A DNA stretch of 64,000 nt from assembly GCF_001418685.1 (NCBI RefSeq), contig NZ_LIVM01000008.1, positions 1 to 64,000 of the forward strand, in the 5' to 3' direction. This document shows positions 43,153 through 51,578 of the stretch, piece after piece (positions within the stretch are counted from its first letter, which is position 1; each line of letters starts with the position of its first letter). Position numbers and translations under genes: made by a program. Under the pieces are notes generated by a model. It was not told the DNA's origin. It saw only the letters and a list, made by a program, of their open reading frames with translations, and searched no databases. The DNA comes from Apibacter mensalis. Its GTDB lineage: Bacteria; Bacteroidota; Bacteroidia; Flavobacteriales; Weeksellaceae.

Positions 43153-44817
43153 TTATACAAAGTCTTTAATATTTTCTAAACTCAGATATTTGTTAAATTC
43201 TTGATGGTAATGTTTTTTATATTCGTGGTTAGGATAATAAATATTAGAAATTTCCATTCCCATTTTGCTCTGTGCTTCGGGTAAATTTTTATACACCCCT
43301 GCGACCACTGCTGCACACATAGCCACTCCCAACGCACAGGCTTCTCTCGTTGCAATAACCTTAATCGGCATACCTATAACATCTGACATAACTTGCATTA
43401 CATATGGCGATTTTTGAGAAATTCCTCCTACAGCAATAATTTCCTTTAGTTTTATTCCGTTGTCTACAAATCTTTCAATTATATTTTTGGCTCCATAAGC
43501 GGTAGCTTCAACTAAAGATTTATAAACTAAAGGAGCTACACTGGATAAAGCAATACCTGTAATAGTTCCTTTTAATTCATAATCTACGTTGGGAGATCTT
43601 CTTCCATTGATCCAATCGGTTGCAATAATTTGACTGTCCTTGGGTGGTATTATTTTAGCTTGTCTAGCTAAATTGGGTATCATTTCAGCATATACTTCAT
43701 CTCTTAAATGTTGACGGGTCTCAGCATCTCCTATATTCGATTTTAACATTATATTGTCCAAAGGCCACATGAGTAATCTTTTAAACCAGGCATATAAATC
43801 TCCAAAGGCAGATTGACCTGCTTCAAATCCTATCATACCGGGAAGGATAATATCATCAGCTTGTTGAGGAATTCCCGGAACTAATTGGTTTCCTATGCTC
43901 TTAGGTCCTACTGTTATGGCACAAGTGGAGGTTCCAACAATTTCCACCATAACCTTGTCTTTTACTCCGGCGCCTACTGCACCGGCATGACAATCTAAAT
44001 TACCAACGGCAATAAGTACATTTTCCGGAAGACCTAATTTTTTTGCCCATTCTTTGGTTATAGTTCCGGCAACTTGATCACAAGTAAACGCTTCTTTATT
44101 AAATGTATCTACTAGTCCATCCAAAGCAGGGTCCAATGCTTTAAAGAATTCATTGGGCGGATATCCTCCCCACTCTTTGTTCCACATTACCCGAGATCCG
44201 GCAATGCCCATGCCTCTTTTGATTTCCTCGGGCTTGGTTATACCACAAAGTATGGCAGGTAACCAATCGCTCGATTCAACGAATGAATAGGCAACTTTTC
44301 TAATTTCGGGTATTTTAAATATATGTAATGCTTTGGTCCAAAAGTGTTCTGTGGAATAATCTCCGCACCCGGCAGATCTTGTATAATCTATATGCCATTT
44401 TTTCGAAAAATCATTCAACTGTTCATTTTCTTTTTGTCCGGTATGATCTTTCCATAAAACAAACATGGCATCGGGATTTTCAGCAAAATCAGGCAGTAAA
44501 GACAACGGTGTTCCTTCTTTATTTACTGCCACCGGCGTTGAGCCTGTCATATCTGTACTTATGGCTTTAACACGATTTGCTGCTCCCGGGACTTTATATA
44601 AAACATCTGTAACTATATGTTCGAGAACTTCGAGATAATCTAAAGGATGTTGTCTGAATTGGGCTTTAACAGGATTACAATATAATCCTTTTTTCCATCT
44701 TGGATATTCTTTGATTGATAAGGCAAGTTCTTTTCCGGTTTCCGCATCCATTAAAATTGCTCTTCCGGAATCTGTACCATAATCTAATCCTATCACTAAA
44801 TTATTTGATAATTGCAT
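43153..44817 (-). CDS. araB: Ribulokinase, second copy
   Basis: A 554-residue FGGY-family carbohydrate kinase, close to AraB of other bacteria. It phosphorylates L-ribulose. The start MQLSNNLVIG was chosen: an extra 27 codons upstream run back into the end of the first copy and hold no conserved sequence. Visible are GLDYGTDSGRAILMD, PRWKKGLYCNP, TGSTPVAVNKEGTPL, MFVLWKDHTG, GNLDCHAGAVGAG, GTSTCAITVG and GGISQKSPYVMQVMSDV. At several ligand-side positions it differs from copy 1 (TGSTP here, TCSTP there; DCHAGAVG here, DAHAGGIG there), so the two may have split substrates. Confidence 0.93.
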   Translation of the reverse strand: MQLSNNLVIGLDYGTDSGRAILMDAETGKELALSIKEYPRWKKGLYCNPVKAQFRQHPLDYLEVLEHIVTDVLYKVPGAANRVKAISTDMTGSTPVAVNKEGTPLSLLPDFAENPDAMFVLWKDHTGQKENEQLNDFSKKWHIDYTRSAGCGDYSTEHFWTKALHIFKIPEIRKVAYSFVESSDWLPAILCGITKPEEIKRGMGIAGSRVMWNKEWGGYPPNEFFKALDPALDGLVDTFNKEAFTCDQVAGTITKEWAKKLGLPENVLIAVGNLDCHAGAVGAGVKDKVMVEIVGTSTCAITVGPKSIGNQLVPGIPQQADDIILPGMIGFEAGQSAFGDLYAWFKRLLMWPLDNIMLKSNIGDAETRQHLRDEVYAEMIPNLARQAKIIPPKDSQIIATDWINGRRSPNVDYELKGTITGIALSSVAPLVYKSLVEATAYGAKNIIERFVDNGIKLKEIIAVGGISQKSPYVMQVMSDVIGMPIKVIATREACALGVAMCAAVVAGVYKNLPEAQSKMGMEISNIYYPNHEYKKHYHQEFNKYLSLENIKDFV

Positions 44818-44850
44818 TTTTTTGTGTTTAGTTTGAAGTTTTGTATTGAT

Positions 44851-44885
44851 GGAGACAGAATATATTTTTTCAATCTTCTGTCTCC
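44851..44885 (-). repeat. Hairpin between the two ribulokinase genes
   Basis: GGAGACAGA (44851-44859) and TCTGTCTCC (44877-44885) form a 9-bp stem in the 77-bp gap. No T tract follows on the minus strand, so it is not a typical terminator; an mRNA processing or stabilising role is possible. Confidence 0.6.
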
Positions 44886-44894
44886 GAGTAATTA

Positions 44895-46577
44895 TCATGG
44901 ATTTTGGGTGAGCTCTTTAACTTTTTCTAACCGTTTGTACTTTTCATATTCAATATTATAATGCTGATGATTTTGCTCATTAGGATAGTAAATCGTTGAG
45001 ATTCCCATTCCCATTTTTTCTTGTGCATCTTCCAATTTTGAATAAATTCCTGCTGTTACGGCTGCACACATGGCTACTCCTAAGGCACATGCTTCTCTGG
45101 TTGCTATTACTTTAATTGGCTTGCCTAAAACGTCTGATAAAATCTGCATAACATAGGGAGATTTTTGAGAAATTCCTCCTACAGCGATAATTTCATCGAT
45201 TTCAATTCCATTATTAATAAATTGTTCAACAATAGCTCTTGATCCGTAAGCGGTTGCTTCTACAATAGATTTATATAATAAAGGAGTGGTACTGGACAAA
45301 GTTAATCCGGTAATGGTACCTTTCAATTCGTAATCAACATTAGGGGTCCTTCTTCCATTGATCCAATCTGTTGCAATAATATGACTGTCTTTTGCCGGTA
45401 TCAGTTTGGCCTGTCTGGCCAATTCAGGAATCATTTTATCATAAACGTCTTGAATCACTTTATCTTTGGTTTCTTTATCTATATATTCTACTTTTGCAAG
45501 TATTTCACGTAAGGGCCACATTAACACTCTTTTAAACCAGGCATAATAATCTCCGTAAACGGATTGTCCGGCTTCATAACCTACCATTCCGGGAATTATT
45601 GAGTCATCTGCTTGTCCTGAAATACCCGGAATCAATTTATTACTATCACTTTTCGGTCCTACTATAATATCACAAGTTGATGTCCCTATAATTTGGACAA
45701 TTGCTTTATTTTTTACTCCTGCTCCGATTCCTCCTGCATGAGCATCTATGTTTCCTGCAGCTACTTTAACCTCGGTAGTTAGACCTAATTTTTTTGCCCA
45801 CTCTTCCGATAAATTTCCTATGGTTTCTACACAGGTATAAACTTTTTCTGAAAAGGTGTCCACAATCCCATCCAAAGCGGGATCTAATTCTTTAAAGAAT
45901 TCGTTTGGGGGATAACCTCCCCATTCTTTATTCCATAATACTTTAAATCCGGCTGTACATATGTTTCTTTTTAAATCTTCGGGCTTTTTTAGGCCTATAA
46001 TTAAGTTGGATAACCAATCACAGGCATCTACAAAAGAATGTCCAATTTCTTTTATTTTAGGGTCTTCTCTGAATATGTGAAGTGCTTTTGCCCAAAAATG
46101 TTCGGCAGAATAATTTCCTCCTCCTCCGGAATATCGGGTATAGTCGGTATGCCATTTTTTGGAGAATTCGTTTATATACTCACAATCTTTGATTCCTGTA
46201 TGATCTTTCCATAAAATAAACATCCCATTGGGATCATCTAAAAAGTCATTACGTAAAGCTAAGGGAGTACCCTCTTTATCTACCACTACCGGAGTTGAGC
46301 AGGTAACATCTATAGCTAATGCTTTAACTCTTTCTTTTGCTACAGGAACAGTTTTTACTACTTCATTAATAATATACTCCAATACTTCAATATAGTCTAA
46401 GGGATGGTGCCTAAATTGATAATTCACCGGATCGCAATACATTCCTTTTTTCCATCTCGGATATTCTTTTACTGAGAGTGCTAATTCTTTACCTGTTTCA
46501 GCATCCATTAATATGGCTCTTGCTGAATCTGTTCCGTAATCAACACCGATTACTAAATTGTTTGAAATGCTCATCAT
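44895..46577 (-). CDS. araB: Ribulokinase, first copy
   Basis: A 560-residue FGGY-family kinase that makes L-ribulose 5-phosphate from L-ribulose. It has GVDYGTDSARAILMD, PRWKKGMYCDPV, STPVVVDKEGTPLALRND, MFILWKDHTG, GGGNYSAEHFWAKALHIF, GNIDAHAGGIGAG, GTSTCDIIVG and GGISQKSPYVMQILSDV. It is highly similar to the downstream copy over its whole length, so the pair arose by tandem duplication. It follows araD by 30 bp. Met2 is an equally possible start. Together with araD it forms the arabinose/ribulose part of the operon. Confidence 0.94.
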   Translation of the reverse strand: MMSISNNLVIGVDYGTDSARAILMDAETGKELALSVKEYPRWKKGMYCDPVNYQFRHHPLDYIEVLEYIINEVVKTVPVAKERVKALAIDVTCSTPVVVDKEGTPLALRNDFLDDPNGMFILWKDHTGIKDCEYINEFSKKWHTDYTRYSGGGGNYSAEHFWAKALHIFREDPKIKEIGHSFVDACDWLSNLIIGLKKPEDLKRNICTAGFKVLWNKEWGGYPPNEFFKELDPALDGIVDTFSEKVYTCVETIGNLSEEWAKKLGLTTEVKVAAGNIDAHAGGIGAGVKNKAIVQIIGTSTCDIIVGPKSDSNKLIPGISGQADDSIIPGMVGYEAGQSVYGDYYAWFKRVLMWPLREILAKVEYIDKETKDKVIQDVYDKMIPELARQAKLIPAKDSHIIATDWINGRRTPNVDYELKGTITGLTLSSTTPLLYKSIVEATAYGSRAIVEQFINNGIEIDEIIAVGGISQKSPYVMQILSDVLGKPIKVIATREACALGVAMCAAVTAGIYSKLEDAQEKMGMGISTIYYPNEQNHQHYNIEYEKYKRLEKVKELTQNP

Positions 46578-46607
46578 TTTTTTGTTTATTCAGTTTGTTT
46601 ACAGTAA

Positions 46608-47318
46608 TTATTTCTTTTTTTCTTGACCATAGTAAGCATTGGCTCCATGTTTTCTTTCATAGTGTTTATGGATCAAAGCTTCTTTTAATCTTGGGGAACT
46701 GGAATTGAGTTGTCTGGTTAAATAGGCCATTTTTGCAATATTTTCTAATACAGCACTGTTGTAAACTGCTTTTTCAGCTGTTTTACCCCAGGTAAAGGGT
46801 GCATGACTTCCTACCAACACCATTTCCATTTCTTTATGACTTATTTTTTTTTCTTTAAGAATATTTAATATCTGAAATCCTGTTTGGTATTCATAGTCTC
46901 CTTCGATCATATCATCGCTCATAGGGGGCGCACAAGGTATATCTGAAATGGTATGGTCTGCATGAGTAGTACCGAATATAGGTATATCCAATAAAGATTG
47001 TGCCCATGCTGTAGCATAGGTGCTGTGCGTGTGAACTATTGAGTTAACATCTTTCCAATGCTTGTATAATACTGCATGAGTAGGCGTATCTGATGAGGGT
47101 CTTAAATTACCTTCTATTATTTTTCCATCGAAATCAACCACTACCATATCTTCAACATCTAACTTTTCATAGGGTACTCCACTAGGTTTTATAGCAAAGA
47201 CCCCTTGATTATGATCTGCTACACTTACATTACCCCAGGTAAATAAAACTAAATTATATTTGGGCAATAACTTATTGCCTTCAAATGCTTCTTCTTTTAT
47301 TTGTGTAAATTTTCTCAT
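46608..47318 (-). CDS. araD: L-ribulose-5-phosphate 4-epimerase
   Basis: A 236-residue class II aldolase-fold epimerase that converts L-ribulose 5-phosphate to D-xylulose 5-phosphate. FTWGNVSVADHNQGVFAIKPSGVPY, the zinc-binding SIVHTHSTYATAWAQ, the GTTHADHT loop and FTWGKTAEKAVYNSAVLE-type C-terminal sequence are characteristic. The length is usual. It lies 4 bp after the HAD phosphatase gene. Confidence 0.96.
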   Translation of the reverse strand: MRKFTQIKEEAFEGNKLLPKYNLVLFTWGNVSVADHNQGVFAIKPSGVPYEKLDVEDMVVVDFDGKIIEGNLRPSSDTPTHAVLYKHWKDVNSIVHTHSTYATAWAQSLLDIPIFGTTHADHTISDIPCAPPMSDDMIEGDYEYQTGFQILNILKEKKISHKEMEMVLVGSHAPFTWGKTAEKAVYNSAVLENIAKMAYLTRQLNSSSPRLKEALIHKHYERKHGANAYYGQEKKK

Positions 47319-47322
47319 AGCC

Positions 47323-48186
47323 TTATCTTAAATGCGAGTATTCAATTAAATTACCTAACACCTCTATACTAGGTAGAACAATATCCAATTCGGGGTTTGC
47401 CTTTTCTGCATCTTCCAATGTAGCTTCCCCGGTAAGCACCAATACTCCAAAAGCTCCCGCATTATGTGCCATCATCATATCGGTGTAAATGCGATCTCCT
47501 ACCATAGCCACTTCATCCGGTTTTAAATTTTTAGCTGATAGTATTCCATCTAACATTTCTTTTTGCGGTTTCCCCAAAACAACATCTGGTTTTCTTCCCG
47601 TTGCAGTTTCAATAGACGAACAAATTGAAGCACAATCGACTAATACAACCGGTTTATCTGTCGGACAAACTTTATCAGGATTGGTGGCTATATAAATTTT
47701 CCCTTGTTTTGCCCACCAAGCTGCTCTACATAATCTTTCATAGCATAAGGTCATATCAAAAGCTACAATTAAGGCATCAGGTTCATCTTGTGCAGAATCT
47801 TCTGTAGATATATACCCTGCTTTATTGAATTGTTTGATCATACTGGAAGTTCCCAATATAAATAACTTTTTTACTTCGGGATGTTTTGTTTTCAAATAAT
47901 CTATGGTGGCAACTGCTGACGAGTACATTTCTTCTTCTGTTGCTTCTATTCCCAATCCTTCCAGTTTTTCTAAGTAATCTGAAATACTTTTAGATGGATT
48001 GTTAGTAAGAAATGAATAGCTTATTCCCAATCTCTTAAGCTGATTTAAAAAGCTGACAGTATATGGAAATAGTGTAGAACCGTTATAGATCGTTCCATCC
48101 ATATCCAGAGCAACATGTTTTAATTTTTTTACTTTATATAAAAGGGCACTTGGAACACTTTTTATATTTGTGATATAATTATTCAT
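47323..48186 (-). CDS. HAD-IIA phosphatase, AraL/NagD-like
   Basis: A 287-residue HAD superfamily IIA hydrolase. The nucleophile motif is VALDMDGTIYNG, motif 2 is FLTNNPSK, a lysine follows in GKPQKEM, and motif 4 is MVGDRIYTDMMMAHNAG; the C2B cap lies between. In Bacillus subtilis the homologous araL lies between araD and araM in the arabinose operon and dephosphorylates sugar phosphates, which may limit their toxicity. The gene order D-L-M is the same here. It is 4 bp before araD and 67 bp after the next gene. NagD-type activity on nucleotides is the alternative. Confidence 0.87.
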   Translation of the reverse strand: MNNYITNIKSVPSALLYKVKKLKHVALDMDGTIYNGSTLFPYTVSFLNQLKRLGISYSFLTNNPSKSISDYLEKLEGLGIEATEEEMYSSAVATIDYLKTKHPEVKKLFILGTSSMIKQFNKAGYISTEDSAQDEPDALIVAFDMTLCYERLCRAAWWAKQGKIYIATNPDKVCPTDKPVVLVDCASICSSIETATGRKPDVVLGKPQKEMLDGILSAKNLKPDEVAMVGDRIYTDMMMAHNAGAFGVLVLTGEATLEDAEKANPELDIVLPSIEVLGNLIEYSHLR

Positions 48187-48253
48187 ACAATTTATATTTA
48201 AAAGATATAAAGAAAAAGTGTGTAATTTTTTATTACTTGTATTTTCTTATAAT

Positions 48254-49675
48254 TTATTTTCCTTTTAATACTCCTTTTTCGCCGAATAATTCTTCAATCC
48301 ATTGATCAAAATATCCGGATCTGTAAGCAAAATCTAAAATTGTATATCTGCTACGGATTTTGTGTGCTCTGTAAAAACTATCTTTGAGTCTTTTCCTAGT
48401 AATGCCAATTTCTTCCGGTTCAACAGGTGCTCCTACTGCCGCCAATCGTTTTTTTGTTTCTTCAAATGGAATTACTTGATTTCTAAGCTTTACTTTTAAT
48501 TGTGGCCAACTCTTTTTAATTTTATTTAATTGCTCTCTTAATTCCTCTTTGGTTACGTATTTATCTGTAGTTTGAGCTACTGCAAAGGGATGTATTTCAG
48601 TCCCTGCAAACATTTCATCTATCTCTTTTAATTGGGATTCTAAGGTTGGCCATTTTTCAACCGCAGCCTCAACATCAAGCCGGTCTATAGATTCTTTTAA
48701 AAATACTTCATACAAAGCAGTTATTGCCAATGTTCCAATGCCTACTTTAAATCCATGCGAAGGGGCTTGTTCATCCTGGTTGGGATATAAACCGAATTTT
48801 TTTGCCATTTCACCTTTGAAAGTATGATGTTCCATATCCCATAGGTGACTGAATTGATGTTCTGAACCGGATGCAGGACGGCTCACTCCAGCCCCCCAAG
48901 ATTCCATGGATTGCATAGCAAAGCCTCCTAACATTAATCCTTCGGTTAATAATTCAATAGCTTTAGGATTTCCATTTTTTGCCCCTGATGGGTCTTGCAA
49001 TGCTTCAGTAAGCCCATCTTGTACAATATTCCATGCACCAGTCATAGGCTCAATACCTTTTTTAGGATGATTGGGATCTGCTAATTCTGCAGCTAAAATC
49101 CAATCTGCCCCAGATACTACTTTAGCATATAAATCTGCATATCCTGAAGCGGTCATTAAAGGGGGTGCAGCAGCAATAACATCTATATCTGCAACTAAGA
49201 CTTTAGGGGCTTCACATGCATGAGTGATTTTTGCTCCCTTATTGGTTATGGAGGCACCTGCTGAAGAATATCCATCCATAGATGCGGCAGTTGCTACACA
49301 CATGTAAGGGCGTTTGAGCTCGGAACTAGCTCTTTTAGTAAGATCGTTTATAACTCCTGAGCCAACGGCAATAGGTGTAACTTCTTTATCTTTAAGATAA
49401 TCTCTTATTTTTTCTACAAAAATATAATCTGCATATAAGTTCGGATCATCCAAAATATATGGTTCTACCCCTTCTAATCCTGCATTTTTTAATGCTTCAT
49501 GAACTTTTTTCCCTGCAACTCTATAGGTATTGGGATCTGCAATGACGATTGCTTTTTTACCGGGAAATTGTTCTTTAAATATTTGAGGTATATCATTTAA
49601 AATATGGGTCTCTATTTCTAGAAACTTAGTTACAGTAGCTTGTTTTAAAGCTGATTTAATGCTTTCTTTTGACAT
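48254..49675 (-). CDS. sn-Glycerol-1-phosphate dehydrogenase, AraM type
   Basis: A 473-residue member of the iron-alcohol-dehydrogenase superfamily, close to AraM. It reduces dihydroxyacetone phosphate to sn-glycerol 1-phosphate. PIAVGSGVINDLTKRAS is the nucleotide-binding part, VATAASMDGYSSAGASIT follows, and metal ligands are in ASGYADLYAK and SGSEHQFSHLWDME. It is longer than the Bacillus protein (about 394 residues), with an extra C-terminal region. The start MSKESIKSALKQ was chosen because an A-rich leader precedes it; an upstream ATG would overlap the transaldolase gene by 4 bp. Its product could enter ether-type prenyl lipids or serve redox and carbon balance. Confidence 0.88.
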   Translation of the reverse strand: MSKESIKSALKQATVTKFLEIETHILNDIPQIFKEQFPGKKAIVIADPNTYRVAGKKVHEALKNAGLEGVEPYILDDPNLYADYIFVEKIRDYLKDKEVTPIAVGSGVINDLTKRASSELKRPYMCVATAASMDGYSSAGASITNKGAKITHACEAPKVLVADIDVIAAAPPLMTASGYADLYAKVVSGADWILAAELADPNHPKKGIEPMTGAWNIVQDGLTEALQDPSGAKNGNPKAIELLTEGLMLGGFAMQSMESWGAGVSRPASGSEHQFSHLWDMEHHTFKGEMAKKFGLYPNQDEQAPSHGFKVGIGTLAITALYEVFLKESIDRLDVEAAVEKWPTLESQLKEIDEMFAGTEIHPFAVAQTTDKYVTKEELREQLNKIKKSWPQLKVKLRNQVIPFEETKKRLAAVGAPVEPEEIGITRKRLKDSFYRAHKIRSRYTILDFAYRSGYFDQWIEELFGEKGVLKGK

Positions 49676-49725
49676 TTTATTTTTATTTTTTTGTGGTTTA
49701 TAATTGATAAGGTCTCTTTTAAAAT

Positions 49726-50376
49726 TCAAAGTTTTTTAGAGTCTTCTAAAAATTTAGCTAATCCTATATCTGTTAATGGGTGTTTGAGCAAATCAAGTAT
49801 TGGAGCTAATGGAGAAGTTATTATGTCTGCCCCTATTTTTGCACAATTGATAATATGCATGGAAGATCGTATCGATGCGGCTAATATTTTTGTAGTGTAT
49901 CCGTAGTTGTCATATATTTCTCTAATCTCTGCGATCAGATTTAAGCCATCAGTAGATGTATCATCCAGTCTTCCTATAAAAGGAGAAACATAAGTGGCTC
50001 CGGCTTTGGCTGCAAGTAGAGCCTGACCGGGTGAAAAAACCAGTGTACAATTGGTTTTAATTCCTTTACTGGAAAAATATTTAATGGCTCTTATTCCATC
50101 ATAAATCATAGGAACTTTAACTGTAATTTGCTTGTCTATTTCTGCTAATTCTTTACCTTCTTTAATAATTCCTTCGTAATCAGTAGATAGTACTTCTGCA
50201 CTTACATCTCCGTTTACAATTTCACATATAGCCTTGTAATGAGCATATATTCCATTCTTTCCGGATATTCCTACTTTTGCCATAATGGAAGGATTGGTAG
50301 TAACTCCGTCAAGAACTCCTAGATCTTGTGCTTTTTTAATCTGCTCTAAATCTGCGGTATCAATGAAAAATTTCAT
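49726..50376 (-). CDS. Transaldolase, small Fsa/TalC type
   Basis: A 216-residue class I aldolase that exchanges three-carbon units between sugar phosphates. FIDTADLEQIKKAQDLGVLDGVTTNPS starts it, the Schiff-base lysine is in ITVKVPM, and TLVFSPGQALLAAKAGATYVSPFIGRLDD follows. Phe in TLVF is the residue of true transaldolases; fructose-6-phosphate aldolases carry Tyr there. Together with transketolase nearby it handles the xylulose 5-phosphate produced by the araB/araD genes. It lies 63 bp after the channel gene. Confidence 0.93.
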   Translation of the reverse strand: MKFFIDTADLEQIKKAQDLGVLDGVTTNPSIMAKVGISGKNGIYAHYKAICEIVNGDVSAEVLSTDYEGIIKEGKELAEIDKQITVKVPMIYDGIRAIKYFSSKGIKTNCTLVFSPGQALLAAKAGATYVSPFIGRLDDTSTDGLNLIAEIREIYDNYGYTTKILAASIRSSMHIINCAKIGADIITSPLAPILDLLKHPLTDIGLAKFLEDSKKL

Positions 50377-50439
50377 TTTTATTTATTTTTTATGGTTTAG
50401 TAATTAATTCGATTGTTCTATGACGTAATCATCAATTCT

Positions 50440-51249
50440 TTATTTTAAAAAATATTCTTTAACTAATAGATATAATCCTGCAGCAAGCATTCCGCCTACT
50501 ATAGGAGCTAAGGAAGCGTAAACAATTCCATATCCCCAATCACTATCTCCTTTTCCCTTTAAAGGTAGTATTTGGTGTACTAATCTAGGCATAAGGTCTC
50601 TGGCAGGATTTAAAGACCATCCGGTAACTCCTCCATATGCCATACCAATAGCAAATATCATAAACCCGGCAGGAAGAGCACCTAAAGAACCAAATCCTAC
50701 CATAGAATGAGTAAATTGAGGAATTCCTGTTGTATTTTCTATAATTACACCTCCATGATTAGCTCCCATGGATAGTCCTATAAATACTAAGAAGAAAGTT
50801 CCTATAACTTCCGCTGAAAAATTCTGAACAGAATTATTTTTTCTAATGGATGCATTGGTTGCAAAAACTCCTAAAATTTTTCCTGAATCTGCAGAAGTGG
50901 CTGATAAATGTCCTCCATATACGAACGAAACAACAAGAGCTCCTAAAAAGCATCCAATAAATTGTGCTGCTATATAAGGAAGTACTAATTGGGAATCAAA
51001 AACACCTGCTGCCCATTGTGCAAGGGTAACTGCCGGGTTAAAATGCCCACCGGTATCGAAAGGGGACGAAATTATAACCGACATTGCAACTGCAAACCCC
51101 CAACCAAGCGGCCCGCTTAAAGTTGCTTTATTTCCTTCCCCATAAGATTTATCTAACGTAAGGTTCATACTTATTCCACATCCTAAAGCAATTAAAGAAA
51201 AAGAACCTAATAATTCTCCTATAAATTTTGTTGTTACGACTGAATCCAT
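50440..51249 (-). CDS. MIP-family channel, GlpF-like
   Basis: A 269-residue membrane channel with six helices and two NPA loops, GGHFNPAVTL and GWSLNPARDLMPRL. Asp directly after NPAR is the glyceroporin type; water channels usually carry Ser or Thr. It is expected to pass glycerol or small polyols; arabitol or ribitol would fit the operon, but this is inference. It is the first gene of the minus-strand operon that continues through the transaldolase and ara genes, and it is divergent from the DeoR regulator. No glycerol kinase is adjacent. Confidence 0.9.
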   Translation of the reverse strand: MDSVVTTKFIGELLGSFSLIALGCGISMNLTLDKSYGEGNKATLSGPLGWGFAVAMSVIISSPFDTGGHFNPAVTLAQWAAGVFDSQLVLPYIAAQFIGCFLGALVVSFVYGGHLSATSADSGKILGVFATNASIRKNNSVQNFSAEVIGTFFLVFIGLSMGANHGGVIIENTTGIPQFTHSMVGFGSLGALPAGFMIFAIGMAYGGVTGWSLNPARDLMPRLVHQILPLKGKGDSDWGYGIVYASLAPIVGGMLAAGLYLLVKEYFLK

Positions 51250-51313
51250 AATTTTAATTTTAGTTTTATAATAAATTACATTAAATAAGATCGTTTAAAA
51301 CATTAAATCGTAA

Positions 51314-51344
51314 CAAATGTATTTACTAAATCGAAACTAAACAA
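51314..51344 (-). promoter_or_regulatory. Promoter of the channel-ara operon with candidate operator
   Basis: TTG (51342-51344), 20-nt spacer and TACATTTG (51314-51321) on the minus strand, 65 bp before the channel gene. A 12-bp sequence CGAAACTAAACA (51332-51343) fills the spacer and the -33 edge and is repeated at 51475-51486 before the divergent regulator gene. CGAAA-type half-sites are common in DeoR operators, so binding here should block transcription. Confidence 0.6.
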
Positions 51345-51474
51345 CAATAAAACAAATTTTTTTTTCACAAAATGTAATTTTTTTTAGGTATAAAATTATG
51401 TAAAAGTAATTCTATTTATTACATTTAATATTGATTAACATACAATTATATATTAATTTAATTATTTTCAATAA

Positions 51475-51486
51475 CGAAACTAAACA
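51475..51486 (+). promoter_or_regulatory. Second copy of the candidate DeoR operator repeat
   Basis: CGAAACTAAACA, identical over 12 bp to 51332-51343 and in the same orientation, 143 bp apart. It lies about 34 bp upstream of the TAAATTTG element (51520-51527) of the regulator gene, consistent with autoregulation or DNA looping between the two sites. Confidence 0.5.
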
Positions 51487-51578
51487 CTTAATATCCTTAT
51501 ATTAATTTAAATATTTTCGTAAATTTGATTTCTAAATTATTACATTTAATTTTTATCCATATCTATATAAATCTACCT

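Noticed and set aside
44818..44898. Longer second ribulokinase overlapping the first by 4 bp
   Set aside because: The 27 extra residues include translated hairpin DNA and are absent from the first copy; the start at 44817 aligns with it.
49676..49729. ATG 18 codons upstream giving a 4-bp overlap of the AraM-type gene with the transaldolase gene
   Set aside because: The extra residues are unlike the family, and the inner ATG has the A-rich leader seen at other starts here.
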